DNA from: Chenopodium formosanum
Lineage: Eukaryota > Streptophyta > Magnoliopsida > Caryophyllales > Amaranthaceae
Reading direction: 5' to 3'
Assembly (NCBI GenBank): GCA_024500155.1
Contig: CM044867.1
Coordinates: 9,189,632-9,253,631 of the forward strand
DNA: 64,000 bases
The position numbers and the translations under genes were made by a program. Every line of letters starts with the position of its first letter. Position 1 is the stretch's first letter. Below, piece after piece: positions 1-12,300 of this stretch. Below the pieces are notes generated by a model that saw only the letters and a list, made by a program, of their open reading frames with translations, ran no database searches and was not told the DNA's origin.

Positions 1-522
1 AAGGCGTGGCAAATCTATAAATCCCTGTAAGCAGCCCGAACTTTCTAAGATAAAAGTCGTCGTTTTAGATCTTCTTTGATACATTCCTTTCCATCCAACT
101 AGACAATATTTCCATACGCAATGCATGCAATCAATGCTTCCCAGCATGCGTAGGGAATCCTATGTCCTCCCCTTCTCTAAGGAGACATTAGATATCTTCC
201 AATGTTAGCTTACAAGTACTTAGTTGCAAATTGAGCAATTACTCCATCGACACACTGTCCAAGGCATTCTCTAGTAGTACTTCCACCAAGTTTAGATATT
301 CATCTACTTGATCAGTTGAACATCCATAATCTAACATATGTATAGCTGTTGTGCATTTCTGAAGGGGTGAAGCACCAAGATGTATGGTAGCATTTGGGTG
401 TTCTTGAAAGTAGTGGTTAGTTGCACTTAATGTGTTGGCAATGCGAAGGAAAAGGGGTCTTCGCATACGAAACCTCCTTCGAAATTTAGTTTCATCATAC
501 ACAAATTGGTCACTAAAGTAAT
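1..522 (-). pseudogene. PIF/Harbinger transposase remnant, cut by window edge
   Basis: Read on the minus strand, the start resembles the N-terminal part of plant HARBI1-like DDE transposases: FVYDETKFRRRFRMRRPLFL, then a conserved SPLQKCTTAIHMLDYG stretch. The frame hits a stop near 239. Similarity continues in other frames to the window edge, with a MLGSIDCMHC-like segment around 120-150 that should hold the first catalytic Asp. Frame changes and stops show it is not functional. The rest of the transposase lies outside the window. Family assignment is from recognised motifs; I could not run a search. Confidence 0.75.
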
Positions 523-650
523 CTGATTTTCATCAGTTGAATTAATTTTGTCTCATGTGATTTTTCGGGCTAGAGTGCTTCTTCACTCCCACATGGATCT
601 AGTCTTGGCCCAGTGAACTTTAGCCATTTAAGGTCCCATATCATGGGCCT

Positions 651-858
651 GACTTTGATACCATGTTAAATACGGGTCTGGGTCGTACCCGCAAACCAAG
701 AGAAAGAGTCCATTTTACAAGTCCAAAGGAAGTTCCATCCCAAAACCATATGGCAATAGGTAGTTTAGCCCACTAGCCTTATAAAGTGTTTGACTCTCTC
801 TTCTTCAATCTATGGGACACTTACATGTGGTGATACTTGGGAGACCTATTCTTCAACA
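651..858 (-). mobile_element. Short LTR plus tRNA-primer site of a small LTR retroelement (TRIM-like)
   Basis: On the minus strand a 195-bp block begins TGTTGAAGAATAGG (858) and ends ATTTAACA (664). It is directly followed by TGGTATCAAAG (663-653), close to the initiator-Met tRNA complementary site used as a primer binding site by many plant LTR elements. The LTR-sized block has TG..CA ends. About 130 bp of further sequence (523-650) looks like the start of the internal region, and it runs into the Harbinger remnant. No second LTR is visible, so the element is incomplete. The short LTR suggests a TRIM or small Copia-type element; that label is inference. Confidence 0.55.
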
Positions 859-997
859 ATTTATTACCAAATTATATTTGAGATAGAAGGTTTTTTTTTT
901 TTTAGGCAAATATAAGGTTGATATTAATTGATGTAATGTCATTAGAAGTATTTTAATGACTTTTTATAGATAAAAATAGGATAAGGTTAGTCAGAAG

Positions 998-1379
998 TAG
1001 ACCTGGTTATTGGGCGGGTCGGGTCAGGGTCGGTGCAGGTCGGTTGCGGGTCAGGGTCAAAGAGGGTCACATTTTATAGGGTCAATATAGGGTCGGGCCA
1101 ATGCGGGTCGCGGGTCGATAATGGGCGGGCCTACAAAATATCAATTAAAATAAATATTGGACAAAGCCATTATTAAATACATATGAATACAAATTAATCT
1201 ATATAATTATTTTTACATTATATATTTTCTTTATCAACTAAATTGGAAAAACATGTTGGCCCTATATAGACCCTACCCAATAAGGACCCTGTCCATTAAT
1301 AGCCCTGTCCATTAAAAGCCCTATAAGCTTGGCCCCGACCCTATTATCATTGGGCTACCCTATCCAATAACCACCTCTA
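998..1379. mobile_element. hAT-type MITE with 8-bp target duplication
   Basis: The 382-bp element is bounded by the exact 8-bp duplication gtcagaag (990-997 and 1380-1387). Its ends form an inverted repeat: TAGACCTGGTTATTGG on the left and TAGAGGTGGTTATTGG on the right strand. TAGNNNTGG termini with 8-bp duplications are typical of plant hAT elements. It has no coding capacity. The interior is rich in gggtc/gaccc runs. Confidence 0.8.
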
Positions 1380-1500
1380 GTCAGAAGATAAGATTTCTGA
1401 TAAGAATATGTGGTCATAAAATAAGGTTAGTCAGAAGATAAGATTTCTAATAAGGATATATGGTCATAAAACAAGGTTAGTCAGAACATGTGATTTTGGT
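1380..1500. repeat. 50-bp tandem repeat, two full copies plus a partial
   Basis: The word tcagaagata recurs at 1381 and 1431, and a decayed third start lies at 1481, giving a 50-bp period. The target duplication of the adjacent hAT MITE falls in the same word, so the MITE landed in this repeat. Confidence 0.75.
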
Positions 1501-1723
1501 TAGAATTGCAATCCAAGGTTTGTCAGTTGGACATAGACAAATCTTGTACGATGAATTTGAACATAATGAATGTGATTATGAACTTACAATATTATCACAA
1601 AAATATAAAATAGCATTAACAAACGTTAAATAGCATTAATATTTCGAATTTCATTAACCTCCCTCATTAGCGTGTCCCCAATGAAGAGAAATCCAATAAA
1701 CACAGGGTCTTGTTCCTTTAAAC

Positions 1724-1793
1724 CAGGGGCGGACCCACGTGAGGACAAGTGGGGACAAATGTCCCCCCACTTTCAAAAAAAAAATCAGAGAAA

Positions 1794-1836
<43 letters not shown>

Positions 1837-2797
1837 ACAGCAAGAAATCAGAATTTCATGAGTCATCAAGTGGGCTAAGAGCCTAAGAAAGAAGAAACAA
1901 AAAAATTTCAGAAAAAAAGGGAGGAAAGAGAAAATTGAAAATTGAAAAACTTAAGAGAGAGAAAGTAGATCTTGCACTAGTGCACCACCGAGGCACCGCC
2001 GCACCGAGCCACCGACCACCGCACCGTCGCTGCCACCGCGCCAGACCAGCCTGCCGCTCCGGCATCCCACACAGCCGGACGCCCGCCGCCCGGACAGGCG
2101 GACAGCAGGACAACTCCTCCACAAGTTAGTTTTTTTTTTTTTTCCTAATTTTTGATTATTAAAAAATTAAAGAATTAGTTTATGAATTATGAGTAATTGT
2201 GTTTATGTAATCATGTTTTTGAATTAATTTGTGATTTAGTTTATTTGTTATTAGTTTGTGAATTGAATTGTGAATTTGTGATTTTGTGAATTATGTGGTG
2301 AAAAATGGTGAATGAAAGATTGAAATTTTGAAAGTAGACAAGTCACAAGTAGTTTGTGAATTTAATTAATATGTAAATTAGTTTGTAACTTTGTGTATTG
2401 AATTAGTTTGTGATTTGGTTTTTTAGATTTTGGATGCTTGTTGTTAAAAAAATGATTATTGAATATTAAAGCTTAATTTTTAAATGAATTAGGATATGTC
2501 AAGTTCTTCAAGCAAGTCTAGGACAATGGGAAAACAAGCGGATCTTCGTCAAATGTTGTTTAAAAAATTGAAATCACAAGATAATTCTTGTTCTTCACCC
2601 ATACAAAGTGAGATACCTTCTAATCATAATATGCAAAATGAAACCATTAGTATTGAACCAATTGATGTGAATGATGTGGATGAACCAATTGATGTGAACA
2701 ATGTGGATGAAGAATTTGATGTGGATATAAAACAGGTTGATGTTAGTTGAATTATCGAAATTGTCCCCCCATTGTCAAATTTCTAGGTCCGCCACTG
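1724..2797 (+). mobile_element. Non-autonomous hAT-like element with internal ORF
   Basis: The 1074-bp element is flanked by the perfect 8-bp duplication ctttaaac (1716-1723, 2798-2805). Its ends are inverted: CAGGGGCGGACCCA on the left, CAGTGGCGGACCTA on the right strand. Inside are a poly(A) tract (about 1797-1831), a GC-rich part (1985-2110) and one open frame at 2496-2750 (84 codons). That frame starts with serine-rich MSSSSSKSRTMGKQ and has repeats of the type PIDVNDVDE. It may be the amino end of a former transposon protein; no catalytic domain remains. The hAT call rests on the ends and the 8-bp duplication. Confidence 0.8.
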
Positions 2798-2805
2798 CTT
2801 TAAAC

Positions 2806-3510
2806 CATCAATTATTGTGGGATCTTGTAAATGATTGATTTGCATAGAAAGGATGCTAGTGAAGTTAGTTTTGTGTAATCTGTTAACTTACGAAATTTGT
2901 AAGGAAATTTTTCCTGTGAACGTAAGAGTTGCTTATGAGTCTGATAGCAATGTTGCGCCTTATGGATTCGATATGAATGTGTAAGGGGTGAATATATAAG
3001 GATGAGCATTTAGACTAGCTAGACTGCCTAAAAGGACTTTCGACAAGCAAGGTAGCTATTGCTTATAGTACAGTAGCAATGATTTTTCGTAGTCCAATCA
3101 CATATTCTGCCCTGGTGTAGCCACACGCAAAGACATGGTTATGTAGTTAATTTCGATCTTTATATAGAAAAATTTAGCAAGATTTCACTTCCGACTGGTA
3201 ATAAGGGAAAGCCATTCGTAGGATGTAAGAAAATGTTTCAAGATAAAACTTGAAAGAAATTGTGGATAAACATTGTAATGAATCATAACAAGGAAAGCTA
3301 ATCCAGTGCATTTTGTCCCAACTAGTAAAGGGAGAAGGCATTTGCACCAACATTAATCTGTATTTTCACTTGTGAAAGAAAATGCTGAGAATGAAAGCAA
3401 ATATCAATTGGGATTCAAACTGGTAGAATAAAACTCCGAATTACATTTGGAACACATGTATTGATTATGTACAACAGAAACTGCTACACTTCCATTACGG
3501 ATGCAGTTCG
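2806..3510. other. Downstream flank / probable 3' UTR of gamma-glutamyl hydrolase
   Basis: I see no coding signal. The part nearest 3510 should carry the 3' UTR and polyadenylation region of the minus-strand hydrolase gene. No sharp poly(A) signal could be fixed. Confidence 0.4.
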
Positions 3511-6500
3511 TTATGTAAAGATATAGACCTCATCATATCCTTTCCTGTTACAAAACAGAAGAATTAGTAAAAGCTTTTTGCTAACTGGAAACGAAAGACT
3601 ATAATATACAACAGGAGCTTACCCTTGCTTGCCACAGTATGTAGGACTGTAATTGTATATGAGATTGTTGAGCACATCCTGCACAGGTGGCCTGTTAGAA
3701 GATTTCCTTGCCTCACTGCAAAAAGAATTAGGCGAAGCATGATGGTGGAGCCATTTGACGACACATAAGGCATGACTAGGCAATTCGACAATTTCTATTG
3801 ATGGAGAAGGATAACTGAAATTATAACATGGTATCCGTAACAAAAGGTAATGGAAATTACTGTTGGGACTAAATTCACCAAGAGTGCTGTCATGTGGATG
3901 AAGTAAAAACAAAGAAACAGACAATTTTACTTCAACATTTTATGTGAATAGCATGTTAAGAGTCGAAATTGTCAGGTATCAGGATGCATATGCAGTTAGA
4001 TGGCTTAGATCTAGTGCAGATTAGACTAATGCAAGGAAATAGGCAAGCAATCCATAATACAGAATTTAATGAGAGATTATCTCCTCTTTGCAAGCCACAT
4101 CTCATCATATCCATCTCATCAGAGATCTTCAGTTGATCAATTATATATGAAGGGAAGCATGGGAGCATACTTTTCTCTTATGTTATCGTGAAGTCTCCTG
4201 CATTCTTCCTAATTGGACCTTAAAAAGGTTGACTATCCTTCAAAGACGAAGAAATCCACACTAGGCTGAGATCAATATGGACTAATATGCAATTTACATA
4301 CTACTATGTACAAGTCTGAGAGTCTCATCTGAATTATATCTCTGGGATAATCCACTTGGCCAATTGGGAGCCAACCTGTGTAAGTGGCTGAAGCAAGTAT
4401 TCATACCAGAAAAAAAAAAATGCCTCCCTCTCATTTAGTAACCCTTCTTTTTCTACATTTCATCCCCTTTCAACTTGATTATGAAATGCTTTCCACCCAA
4501 CAACCAAAAGACAAACTAACATTAAAGATGCATTCCTCTGAAAATCAAGATCATTGATTCAACAAGAATGAGAGAAATGATCAAAATTAGCATGTTCCTT
4601 GTCAAGGAGAAATATACTGCTCAAATGCTACCCAACTAGAGAAACAAAAGGACTAAAAACATGGGTAGAAATCAAGAACTTTGAAAATTAAGATGGTTAT
4701 AATGTTCTAGCAATTACCTGATAAAAAAATTGGCAACATTCTGAGTAACTTGAACCGCATCTTCTGAATGGGGAATCATTGCATAGCCCCATTCAAATGC
4801 ATTTTTCTGCAATCAGTATTATTATGATAAATGATAGGCAAATAAGAAAAAATATTCATTAACAATAACAAATAAGCCGACATCTTATTACTTACACTAT
4901 TCTATTTAAGATGCATCAGCAATTTTTCATTCTTTAATTCTTTTTTTTTTCCCCTGATCTAGCTGATGATTTGCATATGTGGAACTTTTGGGAAAATCCA
5001 AAGCAGGGTTAGACAAGAAGTATATTTAAACAATCTTACCCTATGTCCCTATCATTCAACATATATATGGGTAGTTTTGATCATCAGCATGTTCCTTCTT
5101 TTTTTATTTTTTTTTTTTATTTTTTTTGGTTAAGAGGAGCGGTTTCTGTTCACTTGAATCCATTCATCTTCTCTTATCTTATTTCTATTATCTAATACAA
5201 GCTACCAAACCCCATACATTTGCTAATAATTTTTATTGATCAATTATCATATCCTTACAAAAACTACACAATAAATTTCACAAGCAACGAGTTTGAAAAG
5301 CAGAACTACAATAACAGAATTACAACCCATGCATAGGGATGGCAGTGGGGACCCTACCCTAAAATACGAGTATGGGTCTTATTTGTTTTAGACCCTATTG
5401 GTACGGGTAGGGTATGGGTCTAGGTGGCATAGGGTAGGGTAAGGGTCCGGCCGTCTGAGGATAATGTTTTTAGACCCAAATCATACCTAGACCCTACACA
5501 CGAAACTTTAAAACCCATAACCTACCCAGATCCGTACATAGACCCACACAATATATTAACTTGGAATGAGATTCAAAATATATATAAAAAAGTATTTAAG
5601 GGTCTATGTTGATGATATCGAGTATGATACGAAAAACGACTACAAAATAGAAGTCTATTAACTTTGTGGTTGTGCACTTTACGAGACTTAAAATTGTAAT
5701 GTGCTTATGGATTAATTTGTTTATCTATTATTCTAAATTATCTTTTACTTAACTGTTTATGATATGTCAAATTAATCTATCATGTTCTTATGTATTAGCT
5801 TATTTGTCGGGTAAGGGTCTTAAAATTTTAGACCCTTAGGGTCCGAGTAGGGCATGGGTATGTATTAAAATACCGGGTCCACGTCCGGGTATTACTTTAG
5901 TAACTAAACCTTACCCAGACCCTACCCATTGCCATCCTTACCCGTGCATTACATTACATTGGCCACAAATTAAATCTTTAATATATTATTGAAGATTCAA
6001 GATAAATAGCCAATTGAATTGTGCAATCAACACCAAGGTTGATTCGATCAAGCAGGAGGAGTATTACAATATTACATCCACTTTTTAATATGCTGTCTCT
6101 TTTTTTGAGAGAAATATGTTGTCTCTAGTCCCAAGCAAATTGACACCTTTGCTTATCTTATCTGAAGTTTCTCAACTTATAAACTGAAATGAGGAGAACA
6201 GAGCCTTAACGTTAGGCCTAACTGTAAGCCAAGCCTTTCCACTTGAGTGTCATATATCCATGATATCAGAGATTGAATAAGCGTCCAAATCAATTGAGAG
6301 ATAGGTAGACATGATAGGGGGGGGGGGGGGGGGGGGGATGGCACTACAGTAAAAAGATGGATACCCCGAAGACTTTATAAAATTCTGCACAATTTCATCT
6401 TTAAAAATGCCATAGAGGCTGCAGAAAATACAAATATTATTTGGCATAACACTATTCTAGCACTAACCAATAAAGCTAGTCACAAAAGTTCACACTATAC

Positions 6501-9276
6501 TAGCAAGGGCATGGTAGGTAAAATTCTACACAAACATTCCCCAGGATTTTGGACATGGGCAGTCTCGTTAGATGTAGACATGTGTCCAAATGACTTGGCT
6601 GCTTCATATCTTCCATAATGTTGGTCCAAAATGAAGTGTATTGTGTCCACACATGTTAGAGTGTCCAAGATCAACTTGAGTACTAGAGGAAGAGAAAAGT
6701 CTAAAAAATTGGGGCCATAACTCCAATTAATGTAGATTTTAAATCGCATATGGGATCAGGTGGTTTTCTAATAATTCATATTGGATACAAACATCAGCTC
6801 TCTTCAGTCCTCAAGTATACTATAATTTTTTTTCTGATTTGTAAGCATAGTTTGGTGTTTTAGCTCTTTCAAGTTTGCTGATCATCTTATAAGTTGTACT
6901 GTTGCTATGATCTCTATAGAGATGTATATTCATGGGTTTAAATTTAAAAGGATTAAGGGTAGGGGTAGGAGTAAGGGTAAGGGTAGGGGGAACAAAATAA
7001 CAGAAACTGTTCATTAATGCACGTAGAGCCAGAGAGACAAGCAATAAAAGATTTACCTCCGGATGCCACTGGAAACCAGTGATAGGGTAGTGCTGTGCTT
7101 TTGCGGTTGAGACATAAACCTGAATAGTACAGAAGCTATGAGGCCTCTAAACACAAAAATCTCAAAAAGAAAGTGTAGTTAATCATCACTGAATCAATAC
7201 TAGAAAGTCGCACCTTATCATCTCTGTCAGTGCTAGTTGTTATAATATCAAAGAATTTTGATAAGAGTTGATTCCCTCGAAGTGTTTCAGGTGATATACC
7301 AAACTGTTGCATTGCAGAAGCAAATCAATGGAAAAGATATTCAAAAGAACCGCATAGGCATTACTAGGATCAAAAGGTGAAGAGAAATAAAGGTGCAATG
7401 AAAGACTATGAAACAAATAAGAAAGATAATGCATATTGACAGCAAGCATAAGTATCCATAACTTGAGTGATCTTTGTCATCATTTTAGTAACTTTTATGC
7501 AACAGTCCTTAATAGCTTTAATTTTCACATTTAACACACTCACAGTGTACACAAATTAGAGACTGTACTCACTATAGTCCTCACCTTAGATAGGAATATA
7601 AAAATTGCTTATGGCATCATACTTGCCTTTGAGAGGTCATTAACACATATCTCAGACACTAAATTCCATTAATAGCCAAGTTACTAATGTGCCAATTTTT
7701 TTTTTTATTTTATTTTGGGATATTAACAAAAATTCATACCAGAATGAAGTGACCAAGTGTCTATACACCTAATGGTATATCAAAGATCCGATATGGGTAC
7801 TTAATGTCAGATGAAGAGTCCAACAAAAAAAAAAAAAAAAAAAAAAAGATGTGAGCTTATCTAACATTATAGGTGCCAAGCTAAACAGCTAGAATTTACC
7901 AGAAGAATTGAATGGAAAAGCTAATAACTTTGAAAAGTACACTTCATATTACCATAGAACAAGAAGTCATTTGCAGTAGCATGTACAACTCATTTTTCTG
8001 TACATTAAATGAACTAAACACAGAACTCAAAACACTTGGAATTCAGAGAGGTAACACTCAAAAAAAGGAATGAAGCCAAATATATAATACCCATGTCACT
8101 CAAAGATCTGGTCTCCAGTAGCAAATCAACATATAATAGTAATAGTACAACATTATAACTCCCCATTGTCAAAATTATACAGAGAAAATACAGTGCCTAG
8201 CAATCTGTAGGAATTGAAGATGCATAATTTCCAAATAGACATCTAAACCTAGTACTTCCTCTGTTTTGAGTTCTATCTAATTTCCATTTTCGTTCGTTTT
8301 ATTAAGTTCTAGTTACTTTTACCTTATTCCTTTTATGACAGCCTTTTATTGTTATATATCACATACCCACTTTGCGAGACCCGAACGTATCTAATAAATC
8401 CTTTTACTCTGTATCTCACCCACATGAATTGTACTCATTTCCACTTTTGTTAGGTTTTCATAGCGACTGAGTACTCAGGAAAACAGAGTTATTATAATTT
8501 ATAATAACACAAACCACAAGCAACATGTGTCCCTCTTCCTTCCTCCTTCCTCTTCCATTTAAGCTCTTCAATTTTCGCAAGAGAAAAGCATTATACTCTT
8601 TTTTTTTTATTAAAAAAAAAAAACACACACACACACACACACAAATTTCTCCAGTTTTAATAATATATTTATAGCTTGTACGTCACATGGGGCAAAATCC
8701 TAGTTCAATTTTCAAATAGCAAAGCCACTTAAAGTAAACATAGATAGCTGAAATGGAGCTTAAGCATCAATAAATATCATATAATTAATAGAGATGGCAA
8801 AACTTACTTTATGGTTTTGCATTACAAGGCAATCTGTGCTTAACTTCCTCAGCAATTCAGGAGGAAAACTGCAACAACAAAATAACTTAAACAGGGTTGG
8901 TACTCCAATAATTTAACGGAGTTCAGATAGAAACTATAAGTCTAAGCCCCATGTTAACTAAGCTCTTTAGATACCCAACCACTAGATGCAGTTGATGACC
9001 AAGCAAGGTAACAGTCACTTGGTAAGGTTCTTACCACAGATCCTGGAGGTTTGAGGTTCGAATCTTGTCAAGTGAGGGTGCTTGGTCCGAAAGTGACCTG
9101 GCTTCGCCAAAAGGCCTGGGGGGACCCTCTACTCCCAAAGTCCCAAGTGTAAGACGGTGCAGGAAATGAGCTAGAATTAAGAGGTAAAGTCTCCCAGTTG
9201 ATAATATAAGTCTTTGTCGCTTCAAATTTATTTTAATGACTTAATATTTACTTCAAATTACATTAACATGATCTCT

Positions 9277-9318
<42 letters not shown>

Positions 9319-12300
9319 ACATTAACATGATAAATGCTAAGACAAAAGTGTAAATGAAAGAAAAAACAACACGATAAATGATGTCTGCTTTTGTTTTCTA
9401 CACCCAAAGTATATAATGACTGTTGACTATCCTCAAGAAGTCATGTTTCAATTATTATTTATAATGTTAAACCTTAAAAATTAAAAGGCAATAAAAAGAT
9501 TAAGCAGTCAGATTCCATCTTAAAAAATCAGAAATAGAATTCTTACACACAGCCAAATATAAAAATTGCTTCATGTTAGTGTTGAGAATTTCCACATTAC
9601 AGAAAAAAGGGAGTAAATAGTTTTTCCCAAACAATATCATAGTTCACAGTAACACGGTGTAACATGTATTTTGAGTATACCTCTGGAAAACAGTTCCTTT
9701 TACGCCAATATTGTTGACAAACTGAAGAGTAGAAGGCTGCAAACTTGCACCGTAATGTTCAAGGATATTGTTGTCCTATAGTATAAATATCGAAAAATAA
9801 GGAGGATATTTGACCAAAAATTTGTCAACATGCTTCAGTTAATATATACTAGCGAATGTTTGATTTAGCACTGAATCAAAGTAATACTTCAAAGTACATA
9901 CTAGTGGTTGTATCATTGTATGAATGACCTATAGGGCTATAGATACCATTCTTGCACATGGCAATATATATCGATTGCATCGCAACAGCATTGTACAGAA
10001 TATTAAGCTGACTGCGACCGAATTATTAGGCTACAACACCCACTTACCACCCGCATTTCCCTAAAGTTGATTCCATGACCACTGTCAGTATCGGGATTAC
10101 ATCCAATAATTAAAACCATGCTCTTATGGAAACAATAGGACCAACATATTGATTTCATAGTTAATAATTATAATTCATCTTGTTATCTGAAAGTTTTGAA
10201 AGTGAAAAAAAGTTATATTCTGACCAATTAGCAATCAAGGTTGGAGGTAATTTTTCGGACCCATAGTTACATTTCCAAGTGTTAGACTCAGCTTTTCTTT
10301 TCCCTTTTTTTCCAGAAAAGTTTCCTTGATATTGTACATAATGAAGTGTCAAGTGTCCATACCCACAATGACATGTTGAGTATCTAACATGGGTATTTGA
10401 GGTAACATGAAAAGTCCAAGTCACATAATATGAGGAGGATATGCATTTTCTTCCAAGTTTTAATATTATTAATATGAGATAGCATAATTTAATGGTTACT
10501 AAGGCAGAAGTTCTAGGAAAATGAAATATAGCTTGCAAGAAAAAATATTAAAAAGAGTGCTGGTCTTTGCAGCTGAATTACCTTACTGACGATCATTGTA
10601 AGAAGCTCAAAACCCAGGCAGATTGCATAACAAGGAAAATACTGCCCTGCATCATTCTTCTCCAGCACTTTCTGCAGAATCCAGATAACAGAACCTACTG
10701 AAAAATCCAAAATGCAGCTTACATAGAAATAAACAATTTAGAATGGATAGCGAAATGAAAGTAATTCGACTTATCCTAAGTCCCTTGGAGCAGCCAATAT
10801 TTGTATCGTTGTTTTCTAAATTTTACTAATGCATGATAGTCAATATTATTAGGCCACTCCATCTAGTTGATCTTTTCACTCTTTCACATTTGCATAGAGG
10901 GAAAATATTTACCTAAACAACCCATAACAATAATCTGCAGTGCGTTTTAATATACAGAACACATTTTCCACCTAATTACGTTACATTAGTCCAGTAGTGT
11001 TCCACTTTACCAGAATATGTGTTCTAATACATGTGTTCCCACTACGCAACTCACTGGGGGTAACCGGAGTATTAGGTAACACTGGAAAGACAATCGAGTA
11101 CAACATAATACACAAACTAAGAAAAGGGTCTCAATTTCAAATTAGATGTTGGCTTTCAAACCAAACAGTAATGCTTTTAAATTGTGAGGTCTGGTCCTTG
11201 CCTGGGACATTGAAGGATAAATAAAATGAGAATTTTATTTTATTGTTTTGGGGGGCGTAAACTAGATATCAAAAGGAATAGAAGGTATGTCGTTATGGAC
11301 TTATGATGGCACAAGAATTGAAGTTAATTCAGCCACTTTCTTTGACCAACCGTGTATTTTGATTGCATCTGCCCCTAACAACATCAAAATCAGTTATACT
11401 CCAGAAACTGACGAGGCGGTTAAAACTTCAAAGTACCCTTTCCTCAATCCTTTATCAGGCAGTGTGTGCTGCAATTTTCTTTTGATCCCCAAAAATTGTG
11501 TATTTTCGAAACAAATGTAGAAAAGTGAGCATGTTGAAACTGTCATGGACCAAGTAAAAACAAGTTGCTAACTATTGCCAACATTACTTGCACAAGGAGC
11601 AACCTCCCCATATGACAAAGAAGATCTATTAAAATGATACCATCATCACTGTGGTAACTTGACAAGGCATTGAGGCACGAGAATTCAAGATACTGGTTTG
11701 AGTCTTTTCTCAAGCTTTATCTCAAAGAATCGTTGTCAGAAATCTTCCCACATTAATGGATCAATCTTTTCAACTGATAAACTTCTTAAGCCTTATCCAT
11801 TATTTAAACTAACTAAACCTTACCTAAACTTAAGCTTCCTGAAACTCTTTTTTTAGGCAAACAGAACAAATCATTATAATGTCTAGTATAAACATATTTT
11901 ACCGTGTAACAAAGTAACAAACATCCAGAACTAATTTTCCCAGAGAAACAAATAGGAAACCAATGGACTGGTGAGAGAAGACAACAAACTAACTTCAGCT
12001 ACATCACCAAACATCAAGTGTCTGTACGTGCATGCACATATATTCTCAAGCAGAAGACATAAAACAGCCCAAAAAACAGTAAAGTAAGCAATTCAGATTT
12101 CATACCTTAAAAATCGCCTGCACAACATCAAAGTACAAACCTTTCTTGGCCCATCCACCAGTAAAAAGCACACCATTCACTAACTCCAGTTTCTGCAGCA
12201 ACACAAATAGATAACATACATTAACATTAAAAGAAAGGAATTATAAAATAATTAATCTCAAAATACCCAATAAAATTCTTTACAAACTTATATTCCAATA

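Noticed and set aside
9055..9064. GGTTCGAATC as part of a tRNA gene
   Set aside because: No cloverleaf or acceptor stem can be formed around it; it fits a SINE-type promoter remnant at best.
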